A stretch of 47,867 bases of DNA from positions 1-47,867 of the forward strand of contig NZ_BAABFC010000021.1 in the NCBI RefSeq assembly GCF_039540575.1. The letters run 5' to 3'. Below are positions 23,933 through 32,171 of the stretch, piece after piece. Both the position numbers and the translations under genes were made by a program. The notes under the pieces are model-generated. The model saw only the letters and a list, made by a program, of their open reading frames with translations. It made no database searches and was not told where the DNA came from. Source of the DNA: Pseudaeromonas paramecii. GTDB lineage: Bacteria > Pseudomonadota > Gammaproteobacteria > Enterobacterales > Aeromonadaceae. Every line of letters starts with the position of its first letter. Position 1 is the first letter of the stretch.

Positions 23933-23944
23933 GCTGTGACAGGA

Positions 23945-26575
23945 CTAGCCCGTATTGCGCATACCGGCGGCAATCCCGGCGATGGTCACCATCAGGGCCT
24001 GATCGATCTCCGGGTGCAGGGAGTCGGGATCGGTGCGGGAGCGGTTGAGCAGCTCCACCTGCAGCATGTTCAACGGATCCGTGTAGGGGTTGCGCAGCTT
24101 GATGGACTCCTTGATCCAGGGCTGATCATCCAGCAGACCACCCTGGGGCCGCAGCTTGAGCACGGCGGCGATGGAGGCCTTGAGCTCTTCCCGCAGGCGC
24201 TGACCCAGGGGCCACAGCGCTTCGGGGGCCAGGCGGTGGTCATAGTACTCGGACAGACCCAGGTCGGCCTTGAGGAACACCATCTCCAGCATCTCCAGCC
24301 GGGTGCGGAAGAAGAACCACTCCCGGCTCATCTCCCGCAGCAGCTCCTCGTGGCCATCGGCCATGGCCCGCTCCAGGGCTGCGTGGGTGCCCAGCCAGGC
24401 GGGCAGCATCAGGCGGTTCTGGGTCCAGGCGAAGATCCAGGGAATGGCGCGCAGGGATTCGACGCCGCCGTTGGGCTTGCGCTTGGACGGACGTGAACCC
24501 AGGGGCAGCTTGCCCAGCTCCATCTCGGGGGTGGAAGCGCGGAAGTAGGGCACAAAGTCCGGCTCGCCACGGATGATGCTGCGGTAGTGATCGCAGGAGA
24601 CCTTGGCCAGCTGCTCCATCAGATCGCACCAGGCTTGCTTGGGCTTGGCCGGCGGCAACAGGTTGGCTTCCAGCACGGCGCTGGTGTACAGCTTGAGGCT
24701 GGTGATGGCGACCTTGGCCAGACCGAACTTGAAGCGGATCATCTCGCCCTGCTCGGTGACCCGGAAACCGCCCTTCAGGGATCCCGGCGGTTGCGACAGT
24801 ATGGCCTGATGAGCCGGCCCACCGCCACGACCCACGGTGCCACCACGGCCGTGGAACAGGTTGAGCTTGAGGCTTTCGCGCTCGGCGATGGCCACCAGCT
24901 CTTCCATGGCGCGGTACTGGGCCCAGTTGGCGGCCAGCATGCCGGCATCCTTGGCGGAGTCGGAGTAACCGATCATCACGTACTGCTGGCCCTGGATATA
25001 ACCGCGATACCAGTCGACGGACAACAGACGGTTCATCACGGCGGCGGCGTTTTGCAGGTCGGCTTGGGTCTCGAACAGCGGGGCCACCGGCATGCGGAAG
25101 GTGACGCCACATTCTTTGAGCAGCAGCTGTACCGCCAGCACGTCGGAGGGCTGGCGGGCCATGGAGATGATGTAGATGCCGAAGGCATCCGGATCCACCT
25201 CGGCGATCACCCGGCAGGTGTCCAGCACCTCTTGGGATTCTTCGCTGGGTTGCCAGTCGCGGGGCAGCAGGGGGCGGCGGGAGTTGAGCTCGTTCAGCAG
25301 GAAGGCCTGCTTGTCCTCTTCACTCCACTGGGCGTAATCCCCCAGGCCCAGATAGCGGGTCAGCTCGGACAGCACCAGGCCGTGGCGTTCGCCATCCTGA
25401 CGGATGTCCAGCTTGCTCAGGTTGATGCCGAAGCACGCCAGGCGACGCAGCACATCCAGCAGCAGGCCGTCGGCGATGATGCTCATGCCGCACTCCTGCA
25501 AGGAGCGGTAGCACAGCTCCAGCGGTTCACGTACCTGACAGGTCCGGGTGATGAGGTCGCGGCTCTCGGAGCGCTGGCCCTGCACCTTGGTGGTCAGGTG
25601 TTGCAGGGTTTCTTTCAGATCGTCTCGCAGGGAGCGCAGCAGCACCCGATAGGGTTCGGAACCTTCGCCGACCCGGGCGCGCAACTCGGCGCTGCAGTCG
25701 ATCATGGACAGCTCGGAGACCAGCTCCTGAATGTCCTTGAGGAACAGGTTGATGGCCACCCAGCGGGACAGGGTCAGCACTTCCCGGGTCACGTTGGCGG
25801 TGACGAAGGGGTTGCCGTCACGGTCGCCACCCATCCAGGAGGCGAAGCGCACCGGCGCGGCATCCAGCGGCAGGCGCAGGCCGAACTCCTCGTGCAGTCG
25901 GTCATCCAGCTGACGCATGAATTCGGGAATGGCGGGCCACAGGTTGTTCTCTATCATGGCGAAGCCCCACTTGGCTTCATCCACCGGCGTGGGCCGCTGT
26001 TGACGGATTTCGTTGGTGTGCCAGGCCTGATTGATCAACTGCTCGATGCGGTGCAGGAAGAACTGACGCTCACGGTTGCCCAGATCCTGTAGCTCCAGGT
26101 ATTCCAGGCATTCGTTCAGTTGCACGTGCTTGTGGATCAGGGTGCGGCGGGTCACTTCGGTGGGGTGAGCGGTGAGCACCAGCTCGATGTCGAGATCGGT
26201 GACCGCCTGCAGGATCTGCTCCTTGCTCAGGTCGGCAGCCTTGAGCTTGACGAACAGCTTGTCCAGCGCGTCGGCACTCAGGTAATCCTCGCCCTGACGG
26301 GAAATGGTGTGGAACTGTTCGGCCACGTTGGCCAGATTCAGGAACTGGCTGAAGGCCCGGGCCACGGGCAGCAGCTCGTCATCACTCAAGTTGTGCAGGG
26401 TGTCGAGAAGGCGTTGACGATCTTCTGCATTTCCCTTGCGAGCGGATTTGGACAGGCGGCGAATGGTCTCGATCTTGTCGAGAAACTCCTCCCCCATGTG
26501 CTCCTTGATGGTCTTCCCTAATAGTTGGCCAAGCAGGCCCACGTTTCCGCGCAGCGCCGCATACTTGTCGTTCAT
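23945..26575 (-). CDS. ppc: Phosphoenolpyruvate carboxylase (Ppc)
   Basis: 876 residues; E. coli has 883. It carboxylates PEP to oxaloacetate, refilling the TCA cycle and feeding the aspartate pathway. Catalytic segments are present: VLTAHPTEVTRR with the active-site histidine (near residue 136), FHGRGGTVGRGGGPAH and the MIGYSDSAKDAG loop. The C-terminus ends RNTG, as is universal in the family. The ATG at 26575 is preceded by GGGAAGGACG. It is transcribed alone, between the argE and ppc terminators. Confidence 0.97.
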   Translation of the reverse strand: MNDKYAALRGNVGLLGQLLGKTIKEHMGEEFLDKIETIRRLSKSARKGNAEDRQRLLDTLHNLSDDELLPVARAFSQFLNLANVAEQFHTISRQGEDYLSADALDKLFVKLKAADLSKEQILQAVTDLDIELVLTAHPTEVTRRTLIHKHVQLNECLEYLELQDLGNRERQFFLHRIEQLINQAWHTNEIRQQRPTPVDEAKWGFAMIENNLWPAIPEFMRQLDDRLHEEFGLRLPLDAAPVRFASWMGGDRDGNPFVTANVTREVLTLSRWVAINLFLKDIQELVSELSMIDCSAELRARVGEGSEPYRVLLRSLRDDLKETLQHLTTKVQGQRSESRDLITRTCQVREPLELCYRSLQECGMSIIADGLLLDVLRRLACFGINLSKLDIRQDGERHGLVLSELTRYLGLGDYAQWSEEDKQAFLLNELNSRRPLLPRDWQPSEESQEVLDTCRVIAEVDPDAFGIYIISMARQPSDVLAVQLLLKECGVTFRMPVAPLFETQADLQNAAAVMNRLLSVDWYRGYIQGQQYVMIGYSDSAKDAGMLAANWAQYRAMEELVAIAERESLKLNLFHGRGGTVGRGGGPAHQAILSQPPGSLKGGFRVTEQGEMIRFKFGLAKVAITSLKLYTSAVLEANLLPPAKPKQAWCDLMEQLAKVSCDHYRSIIRGEPDFVPYFRASTPEMELGKLPLGSRPSKRKPNGGVESLRAIPWIFAWTQNRLMLPAWLGTHAALERAMADGHEELLREMSREWFFFRTRLEMLEMVFLKADLGLSEYYDHRLAPEALWPLGQRLREELKASIAAVLKLRPQGGLLDDQPWIKESIKLRNPYTDPLNMLQVELLNRSRTDPDSLHPEIDQALMVTIAGIAAGMRNTG

Positions 26576-26669
26576 AGTCGTCCTTCCCTAATTTTGTGAG
26601 GATTACTACAGAAGCCCCTCACCAGCAGACGTAACAATCTATCCGTAATGGGTGAGCCAGGTCAAATAG

Positions 26670-26710
26670 TGAGCCCGCTCCAACCTGCAAATTTATGCGG
26701 GGCGGGCTCA
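26670..26710 (-). terminator. Candidate terminator of argE
   Basis: A 9-base perfect stem (TGAGCCCGC and GCGGGCTCA) with a 23-base loop, starting 10 bases after the argE stop on the minus strand. The following minus-strand sequence (CTATTTGACC) is only mildly T-rich, so termination may be partial. Confidence 0.5.
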
Positions 26711-26720
26711 ATTGAGGCAA

Positions 26721-27866
26721 TTAGCAGCAGAAGCGGCGCACCAGGTGCTGCAGCACAGCCTGGGTGGGCTTGACGAAGGAGAGATCCAGGTACTCGTCCG
26801 GCTGGTGGGCCTGGGCGATGTGGCCCGGGCCCAGCACGAGCGTGTCGCAGCCCAGCTGCTGGATGAAGGGGGCCTCGGTACAGTAGTTGACCGCTTCTGC
26901 GGCGTGGCCTGTGGCCTGTTCCGCCTCGGCGATCAGGGGGGAGTCCTCGGCGCAGGCATAGGGGGGAATGGGGTCATGCAGGTGACTGATGTGCAGGCAG
27001 CCGGGATGGCACTCATGTAGCTCGCCGAGGTTCGCCTGCAGCAAGGCCACCAGCTCCTCCGGGCTGACACCCGGGATGGGCCGCAAGTCGATGTGCAGCT
27101 CACAGCAGCCGCAGATACGGTTGGGGCTGTCCCCACCGTGGATGGCGCCGAAATTCAGGGTGGGGTAGGGCACCTTGAAGTGGTTATTGTTGTATTTTTC
27201 CTTCAATTCTTGCTGCAGCCCCATCAGTTTGCCGATGGCTTTATGCATCAGCTCGATGGCGTTGACGCCGTTGGCCGGATCTGAGCTGTGGCCGCTCTTG
27301 CCCGTGATGCGGATGGACTCGGACATGTGGCCTTTGTGCATGATGACGGGGACCAGGCCGGTGGGCTCACCGATCACCGCATAGTCGGGCTTGAGTCTGG
27401 CGGCTTCGGCAATGGCCTTGGCGCCGGCCATGGTGGTCTCTTCGTCGGCGGTGGCCAGGATGCGCAGGGGCTTGGTGAGCTGGGTCAGATCCAGCTCCTG
27501 CAAGGCGGCGACAATAAAGGCAAAGAAGCCCTTCATGTCGATGGTGCCCAGGCCGTAGAGGCGATCCCCCTCCTGGGTGACCTTGAAGGGATCCTTGCTC
27601 CAGCGGTCAGCATCAAAGGGGACCGTATCCGTGTGCCCCGCCAGCAGCAGGCCGCCACTGCCCTGGCCCAGGGTCGCCACCAGATTGAACTTGCCCGCCA
27701 AGCCCGCCACCGGCTGTACCTCCACCGCAAAGCCCAGTCCGGTAAACCAGTCCGCCAGCAGATTAATCACCTGCTGGTTGCTCTGATCCCAGGCAGGATC
27801 CGTGCTGCTGATGGATGGGATGGCGATGATATCCCGATACATTTGAAAAAAATCTAGCTTGGACAT
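26721..27866 (-). CDS. argE: Acetylornithine deacetylase (ArgE)
   Basis: 381 residues, M20 metallopeptidase family. Metal-site motifs are in order: LLAGHTDTVPFD (His/Asp), LGTIDMKGF (bridging Asp) and TADEETTMAGA (general-base Glu), then a dimerisation domain (about 180-290). It releases acetate from N-acetylornithine, giving ornithine for ArgF. AAGGAG lies seven bases before the ATG at 27866. It is divergent from argCBFGH with ARG boxes in between, the same arrangement as in E. coli. Confidence 0.96.
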   Translation of the reverse strand: MSKLDFFQMYRDIIAIPSISSTDPAWDQSNQQVINLLADWFTGLGFAVEVQPVAGLAGKFNLVATLGQGSGGLLLAGHTDTVPFDADRWSKDPFKVTQEGDRLYGLGTIDMKGFFAFIVAALQELDLTQLTKPLRILATADEETTMAGAKAIAEAARLKPDYAVIGEPTGLVPVIMHKGHMSESIRITGKSGHSSDPANGVNAIELMHKAIGKLMGLQQELKEKYNNNHFKVPYPTLNFGAIHGGDSPNRICGCCELHIDLRPIPGVSPEELVALLQANLGELHECHPGCLHISHLHDPIPPYACAEDSPLIAEAEQATGHAAEAVNYCTEAPFIQQLGCDTLVLGPGHIAQAHQPDEYLDLSFVKPTQAVLQHLVRRFCC

Positions 27867-27899
27867 AACTGCTCCTTGCGGGCCGGCGGTGAATCTGGT

Positions 27900-27938
27900 A
27901 AATAATACAAATGCAAAATCAGTGCATAAATATTAAAT
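27900..27938. promoter_or_regulatory. Two candidate ARG boxes (ArgR operator)
   Basis: Two 18-base boxes separated by three bases, the usual ArgR hexamer spacing. The right box (27921-27938) has core TGCATAAATATTAA, 12 of 14 to TGAATWWWWATTCA. The left box (27900-27917) has core ATAATACAAATGCA, 10 of 14. They lie 34-72 bases upstream of argE, overlapping a minus-strand TATTAT that could be its -10, and 170 or more bases upstream of argC. The assignment rests on consensus match and context. Confidence 0.6.
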
Positions 27939-28108
27939 TAATCGAGTTGGTCGGCACGGTAAAGAAATAGTGGCAACTGTGTGTCGGAATTGTGTCGCAG
28001 CCGCGACAACGAAACTCCGACCCTGACATGGGCAGGATGCCCTGTCCAGCCCCGTTTCGAGGCGACCCGCTTCCTTCAGGTTTTCGTAGCGAGATAGAGA
28101 ATAGCAAG

Positions 28109-29116
28109 ATGCTTAACGTGGTCATCATTGGCGCCAGTGGCTATGCCGGCGCAGATCTGGCGGGCCTGGTTCAGGGCCACCCTCAGCTGCAGCTCAAGGG
28201 GCTGTACGTCTCCGCCAACAGCCAGGATGCCAACAAGGCCTTCTCCGCCCTGCATCCCCAATACCTGGGCCTGATCGACCTGCCGGTGCAGCCGCTGACC
28301 GACGAAGGCATGGCCGAGGCCATGGCGGGCACCGATCTGGTCTGCCTGGCCACCGCCCACGAGGTGAGCATGGATCTGGCGCCCCAGTTTCTGGCCGCCG
28401 GTATCAAGGTATTCGATCTCTCCGGCGCCTTCCGGGTGGAGCAGGCCGGCTTCTATGACCAGTATTATGGTTTTGCCCACAACCAACCCGAGTGGTTGAA
28501 CAAGGCCGTCTACGGTCTGGCGGAGTGGAATGCCGACGCCATCGCGCAGGCCGAACTCATCGCCGTGCCCGGCTGCTACCCCACCGCCTCCCTGCTGGCC
28601 CTGAAGCCGCTGCAAGAAGCGGGGCTCATCCAGGCCGGTAGCAAGCCCATCATCAATGCGGTGTCCGGTGTGTCCGGCGCCGGTCGCAAGGCCGCCATCG
28701 GCACCAGCTTCTGCGAGGTGAGCCTGAATCCCTATGGCGTGTTCAACCACCGCCATCAGCCGGAGATCAGCCATCACCTGGGCACCAGCGTGGTGTTCCA
28801 GCCGCACCTGGGCAACTTCGTGCGCGGCATTCTGGCGACCCTCTATGTGCAGCTGGCGGACGGTGTGACCGCCGAGCAGGTGGATGCCGCCTATCAGGCC
28901 GCCTACGGTCACCAGCCGCTGGTGCGCCTGAGCGCCCAGTGGCCCTCTATCCGCAGTGTGGCCGGTCGGCCCTTCTGCGACCTGCACTGGCAATTGCAGG
29001 ATGGTCTGCTCATCGTGGGCTCCGCCATCGACAACCTGCTCAAGGGCGCCTCATCCCAGGCCATGCAGTGCATCAACATCAATTACGGCTTTGACCAGAC
29101 CACTGGCCTCATCTGA
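28109..29116 (+). CDS. argC: N-acetyl-gamma-glutamyl-phosphate reductase (ArgC)
   Basis: 335 residues; E. coli has 334. It reduces N-acetylglutamyl phosphate to the semialdehyde with NADPH. The nucleotide-binding GASGYAG is at residues 8-14 and the catalytic cysteine is C156 (AVPGCYPTAS). I chose the ATG at 28109, where the protein begins MLNVVIIGASGYAG; the frame is open upstream but that 117-base part has no family similarity. First gene of argCBFGH, 12 bases before argB. Confidence 0.95.
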   Translation: MLNVVIIGASGYAGADLAGLVQGHPQLQLKGLYVSANSQDANKAFSALHPQYLGLIDLPVQPLTDEGMAEAMAGTDLVCLATAHEVSMDLAPQFLAAGIKVFDLSGAFRVEQAGFYDQYYGFAHNQPEWLNKAVYGLAEWNADAIAQAELIAVPGCYPTASLLALKPLQEAGLIQAGSKPIINAVSGVSGAGRKAAIGTSFCEVSLNPYGVFNHRHQPEISHHLGTSVVFQPHLGNFVRGILATLYVQLADGVTAEQVDAAYQAAYGHQPLVRLSAQWPSIRSVAGRPFCDLHWQLQDGLLIVGSAIDNLLKGASSQAMQCININYGFDQTTGLI

Positions 29117-29128
29117 TTGGAGAATACG

Positions 29129-29908
29129 ATGGCGAACAACACCCTGGTAATCAAACTGGGCGGCACCCTGCTGGAGAGCGACGAGGCCCTGACCGCCCTG
29201 TTCGACGGCCTGACCCAGTTCCTCAATGACAGCCATAGACCCCTGGTGCTGGTGCACGGTGGCGGCTGCCTGGTGGATGATCTGCTCAAGGGCCTGGGGC
29301 TCAAGAGCACCAAGAAGAACGGCCTGCGGGTCACCCCGTTTGAACATATTCCGCTGATCGCCGGCGCCCTGGCGGGCACCGCCAACAAGCAGATGATGGC
29401 CAAGGCCATCGCCCACGGCATCAAGAGCGTGGGTCTGTGTCTGGCGGACGGCGCCATGTGCAAGGTCACCCAGCTGGATCCTGAACTGGGCGCGGTGGGC
29501 GAGTGTCAGCCCAACGAGGCCAGCCTGGTGCAGGCGGTGCTGAACATGGGCTGCATGCCGGTCATCAGCTCCATCGGTATCACGGAGCAGGGCGATCTGA
29601 TGAACGTCAACGCCGACCAAGCGGCCACCGCCATCGCCGAGCTGCTGGGCGCCGATCTGGTGATGCTCTCCGATGTGAGCGGCATCCTGGATGGCAAGGG
29701 CCAACTGATCCCCGAGATGAGCCAGGCCAAGGCCGAAGAGTTGATCGCCAAGGGGGTCATCACTGGCGGCATGGAAGTGAAGGTGCGGGCTGCCCTGCAC
29801 GCCGCCGCCACCCTGGGCCGGCCCATCGCCGTGGCCAGCTGGCGTTATCCCGAGCAGCTGTCCAGCCTGCTGGCGGGCGGCGCCGTGGGGACCAAGGTCA
29901 TGGCCTGA
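29129..29908 (+). CDS. argB: Acetylglutamate kinase (ArgB)
   Basis: 259 residues; E. coli has 258. It phosphorylates N-acetylglutamate. The amino acid kinase motifs IKLGGTLL and LVHGGGCLVDD are near the start and ITGGMEVKVRAAL is near residue 211. The ATG at 29129 is preceded by TTGGAGA; a TTG at 29117 in the same frame is the ribosome binding site itself, not a start. The short N-terminus matches the arginine-insensitive E. coli type. Confidence 0.95.
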   Translation: MANNTLVIKLGGTLLESDEALTALFDGLTQFLNDSHRPLVLVHGGGCLVDDLLKGLGLKSTKKNGLRVTPFEHIPLIAGALAGTANKQMMAKAIAHGIKSVGLCLADGAMCKVTQLDPELGAVGECQPNEASLVQAVLNMGCMPVISSIGITEQGDLMNVNADQAATAIAELLGADLVMLSDVSGILDGKGQLIPEMSQAKAEELIAKGVITGGMEVKVRAALHAAATLGRPIAVASWRYPEQLSSLLAGGAVGTKVMA

Positions 29909-29944
29909 GCGCCACACTCGTTTTAAAGCAATAAGGAGAGAGCA

Positions 29945-30862
29945 ATGCGTCACCTGTTAACGTCAATGGAATTCACTCAGGATGAGCTGCTCGGGCTCAT
30001 TGCCCTGGGCCGCGCCATGAAGGCCGACCCGGCAGCCTACCGCACCAGCCTGGCCGGCAAGAGTGTGGTCACCCTGTTTGAAAAACCGTCCCTGCGTACC
30101 CGGGTGACCTTTGACATCGGCATCAATCGTCTGGGGGGCCATGCGGTCTACCTGGATCAGCAAAACGGCGCCATGGGGCAGCGGGAGAGCGTCAAGGACT
30201 TCGCCGGCAACCTGTCACGCTGGTGCGAGGGGATAGTCGCGCGGGTCTATGACCATCAGACGCTGATCGAGCTGCGGGATCACGCCAGCGTGCCGGTGGT
30301 GAACTCCCTGTGCAACCTTTATCACCCCTGCCAGGCGCTGGCCGACTTCATGACCATCGCCGAGAACTATGACGATCTCTCCAAGGTCAAGCTGGCCTAC
30401 CTGGGCGATGGTAACAACGTGACCCACTCCCTGCTGATCCTGGGGGCCTTGCTGGGCACTAGCGTCACCGCCGTCTGCCCCAAGGGCAACGGCCCGGACG
30501 TACAGATCTTCAATCAGGCTCTGGACCTGGCGAAAAAGAGCGGTGCCCGTCTGGCGGTCACCGACCAGGTAGAGGATATTAAGGGCTTCGATGTGGTCTA
30601 CACCGATACCTGGGTTTCCATGGGTGACAACACCCCGCTGGAGACGGTAAAAGACAAGTTCATGCCCTATCAGATCAACCAGGGCTTGCTGGATAAGACC
30701 GGCATTCGCCACGTGCTGCACTGCCAGCCGGCGCACCGGGAATTGGAAATTACATCGGAAGTGATGGACGGGCCGGCCTCCCTCATCCTGGATGAGGCGG
30801 AGAACCGCATGCATGCCCAGAACGCCATCCTCCACACACTGATCAATCAAGGAGACAAGTAA
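29945..30862 (+). CDS. argF: Ornithine carbamoyltransferase (ArgF), variant signature
   Basis: 305 residues. It makes citrulline from ornithine and carbamoyl phosphate. The carbamoyl-phosphate motif is S49-L-R-T-R53, where the E. coli enzyme has STRTR. HPCQALAD and the ornithine loop DTWVSMGD are present. The usual HCLP signature reads H259-C-Q-P262, with leucine replaced by glutamine; the reactive cysteine is kept. SLRTR is also found in acetyl- and succinylornithine transcarbamylases, so substrate choice deserves thought, but argE next door supplies free ornithine and makes OTCase the best call. AAGGAGAG lies upstream of the ATG. The argG start follows the stop directly. Confidence 0.88.
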   Translation: MRHLLTSMEFTQDELLGLIALGRAMKADPAAYRTSLAGKSVVTLFEKPSLRTRVTFDIGINRLGGHAVYLDQQNGAMGQRESVKDFAGNLSRWCEGIVARVYDHQTLIELRDHASVPVVNSLCNLYHPCQALADFMTIAENYDDLSKVKLAYLGDGNNVTHSLLILGALLGTSVTAVCPKGNGPDVQIFNQALDLAKKSGARLAVTDQVEDIKGFDVVYTDTWVSMGDNTPLETVKDKFMPYQINQGLLDKTGIRHVLHCQPAHRELEITSEVMDGPASLILDEAENRMHAQNAILHTLINQGDK

Positions 30863-32071
30863 ATGGAAGGCATCAACAAGGTTGTATTGGCCTATTCCGG
30901 TGGTCTGGATACCTCTGCCATCGTGCCCTGGCTCAAGGAAAACTACGGCTGTGAAGTGATCTGCTTCGTGGCCGATGTGGGGCAAGGGGCCGATGACCTG
31001 GAAGGGGTAGAGCAAAAGGCCCTGGCCTCTGGTGCCTCCAAGTGCATCGTCAAGGATCTGAAGGACGAGTTCGTCAAGGATTACGTCTATCCGACCCTGA
31101 AGACCGGCGCCATCTACGAAGGCACCTACCTGCTGGGAACCTCCATGGCGCGGCCCGTGATCGCCAAGGCCATGGTGGAAGCGGCCATGGCCGAAGGCGC
31201 CGATGCCATCGCCCACGGCTGCACCGGCAAGGGCAACGACCAGGTGCGTTTCGAAGGCGCCGTGGCCGCCCTGGCGCCGCAGCTGAAGGTGATCGCCCCC
31301 TGGCGGATCTGGACCATGCGCTCCCGGGAAGAGCTGCTCAACTACCTGTCCGAGCGCAACATTCCCTGCAAGGCGTCCATCACCAAGATCTACAGCCGGG
31401 ATGCCAACGCCTGGCACATCTCCACCGAAGGTGGCGAGCTGGAAAGCACCTGGAACGAACCCTCCGCCGCTGTATGGCAGTGGACCGTGGATCCGGAAGC
31501 TGCGCCGGACAAGGCCGAGTACGTCAAGCTGACCGTCGCCCAAGGCGAAGTGGTGGCGGTGGACGACCAGGCCCTGTCGCCCTACGAGGTGCTGCTGACC
31601 CTGAACGAGCGTGCCGCCAAGCATGGCGTCGGCCGTATCGACATCACCGAAAACCGGCTGGTGGGCATGAAGTCCCGTGGCTGCTACGAAACCCCCGGTG
31701 GCACCGTGATGATGGCTGCCCTGCGGGCGGTGGAAGAGCTGGTGCTGGACAAGACCACTCGCGCCTGGCGCGAGAAGCTGGGGGCCGAGTTCTCCCACCT
31801 GGTGTATGACGGCCGCTGGTTCACCCCGCTGTGCAAGGCCATCCTGGCCTCTGCCGACGCCATCGCCGAAGATCTCTCCGGTGAGGTGGTGCTGAAGATG
31901 TACAAGGGCTCGGTGACCGCGGTGCAGAAGCGTTCCGTCAACAGCCTCTACTCCGAAGACTTCGCCACCTTCGGTGCCGACGAGGTGTACGACCAGAGCC
32001 ACGCCGAAGGCTTCATCCGTCTCTACACCCTGGCCAGTCGCATCCGCGCCCTCAAGGAGCAGAGCAAGTAA
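30863..32071 (+). CDS. argG: Argininosuccinate synthase (ArgG)
   Basis: 402 residues, the short form that begins with the ATP pyrophosphatase P-loop AYSGGLDTS (residues 10-18). It joins citrulline and aspartate using ATP. Other conserved segments are GCTGKGNDQVRFE and IDITENRLVGMKSRG. The start codon immediately follows the argF TAA, with AAGGAGA inside the end of argF. Confidence 0.97.
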   Translation: MEGINKVVLAYSGGLDTSAIVPWLKENYGCEVICFVADVGQGADDLEGVEQKALASGASKCIVKDLKDEFVKDYVYPTLKTGAIYEGTYLLGTSMARPVIAKAMVEAAMAEGADAIAHGCTGKGNDQVRFEGAVAALAPQLKVIAPWRIWTMRSREELLNYLSERNIPCKASITKIYSRDANAWHISTEGGELESTWNEPSAAVWQWTVDPEAAPDKAEYVKLTVAQGEVVAVDDQALSPYEVLLTLNERAAKHGVGRIDITENRLVGMKSRGCYETPGGTVMMAALRAVEELVLDKTTRAWREKLGAEFSHLVYDGRWFTPLCKAILASADAIAEDLSGEVVLKMYKGSVTAVQKRSVNSLYSEDFATFGADEVYDQSHAEGFIRLYTLASRIRALKEQSK

Positions 32072-32084
32072 GCCGGGTCAGCCA

Positions 32085-32138
32085 GCGCTCCCTCAGGGGC
32101 GCCAGTAATCCAACGACTCCTGCCCTGGCGGGAGTCGT
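32085..32138 (+). other. Two hairpins between argG and argH
   Basis: Two consecutive stem-loops: GCGCTCCC-TCA-GGGGCGC (32085-32102) and ACGACTCC...GGAGTCGT (32113-32138), the second followed by CATTTCTTG. They fill most of the 100-base gap, the widest within the operon. They could attenuate argH or stabilise upstream mRNA; the T content is too low for a confident terminator. Confidence 0.5.
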
Positions 32139-32171
32139 CATTTCTTGAACAGACAGATTTGGAGAAGCGCC

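Noticed and set aside
24587..26092. A 501-codon plus-strand frame opposite ppc
   Set aside because: Shadow of ppc; repetitive composition and no start signals.
28320..30300. Search for repeats, CRISPR-like arrays or mobile-element ends in and around the arginine operon
   Set aside because: Nothing beyond coding sequence and ordinary codon repetition; the same held for the rest of the window by eye.
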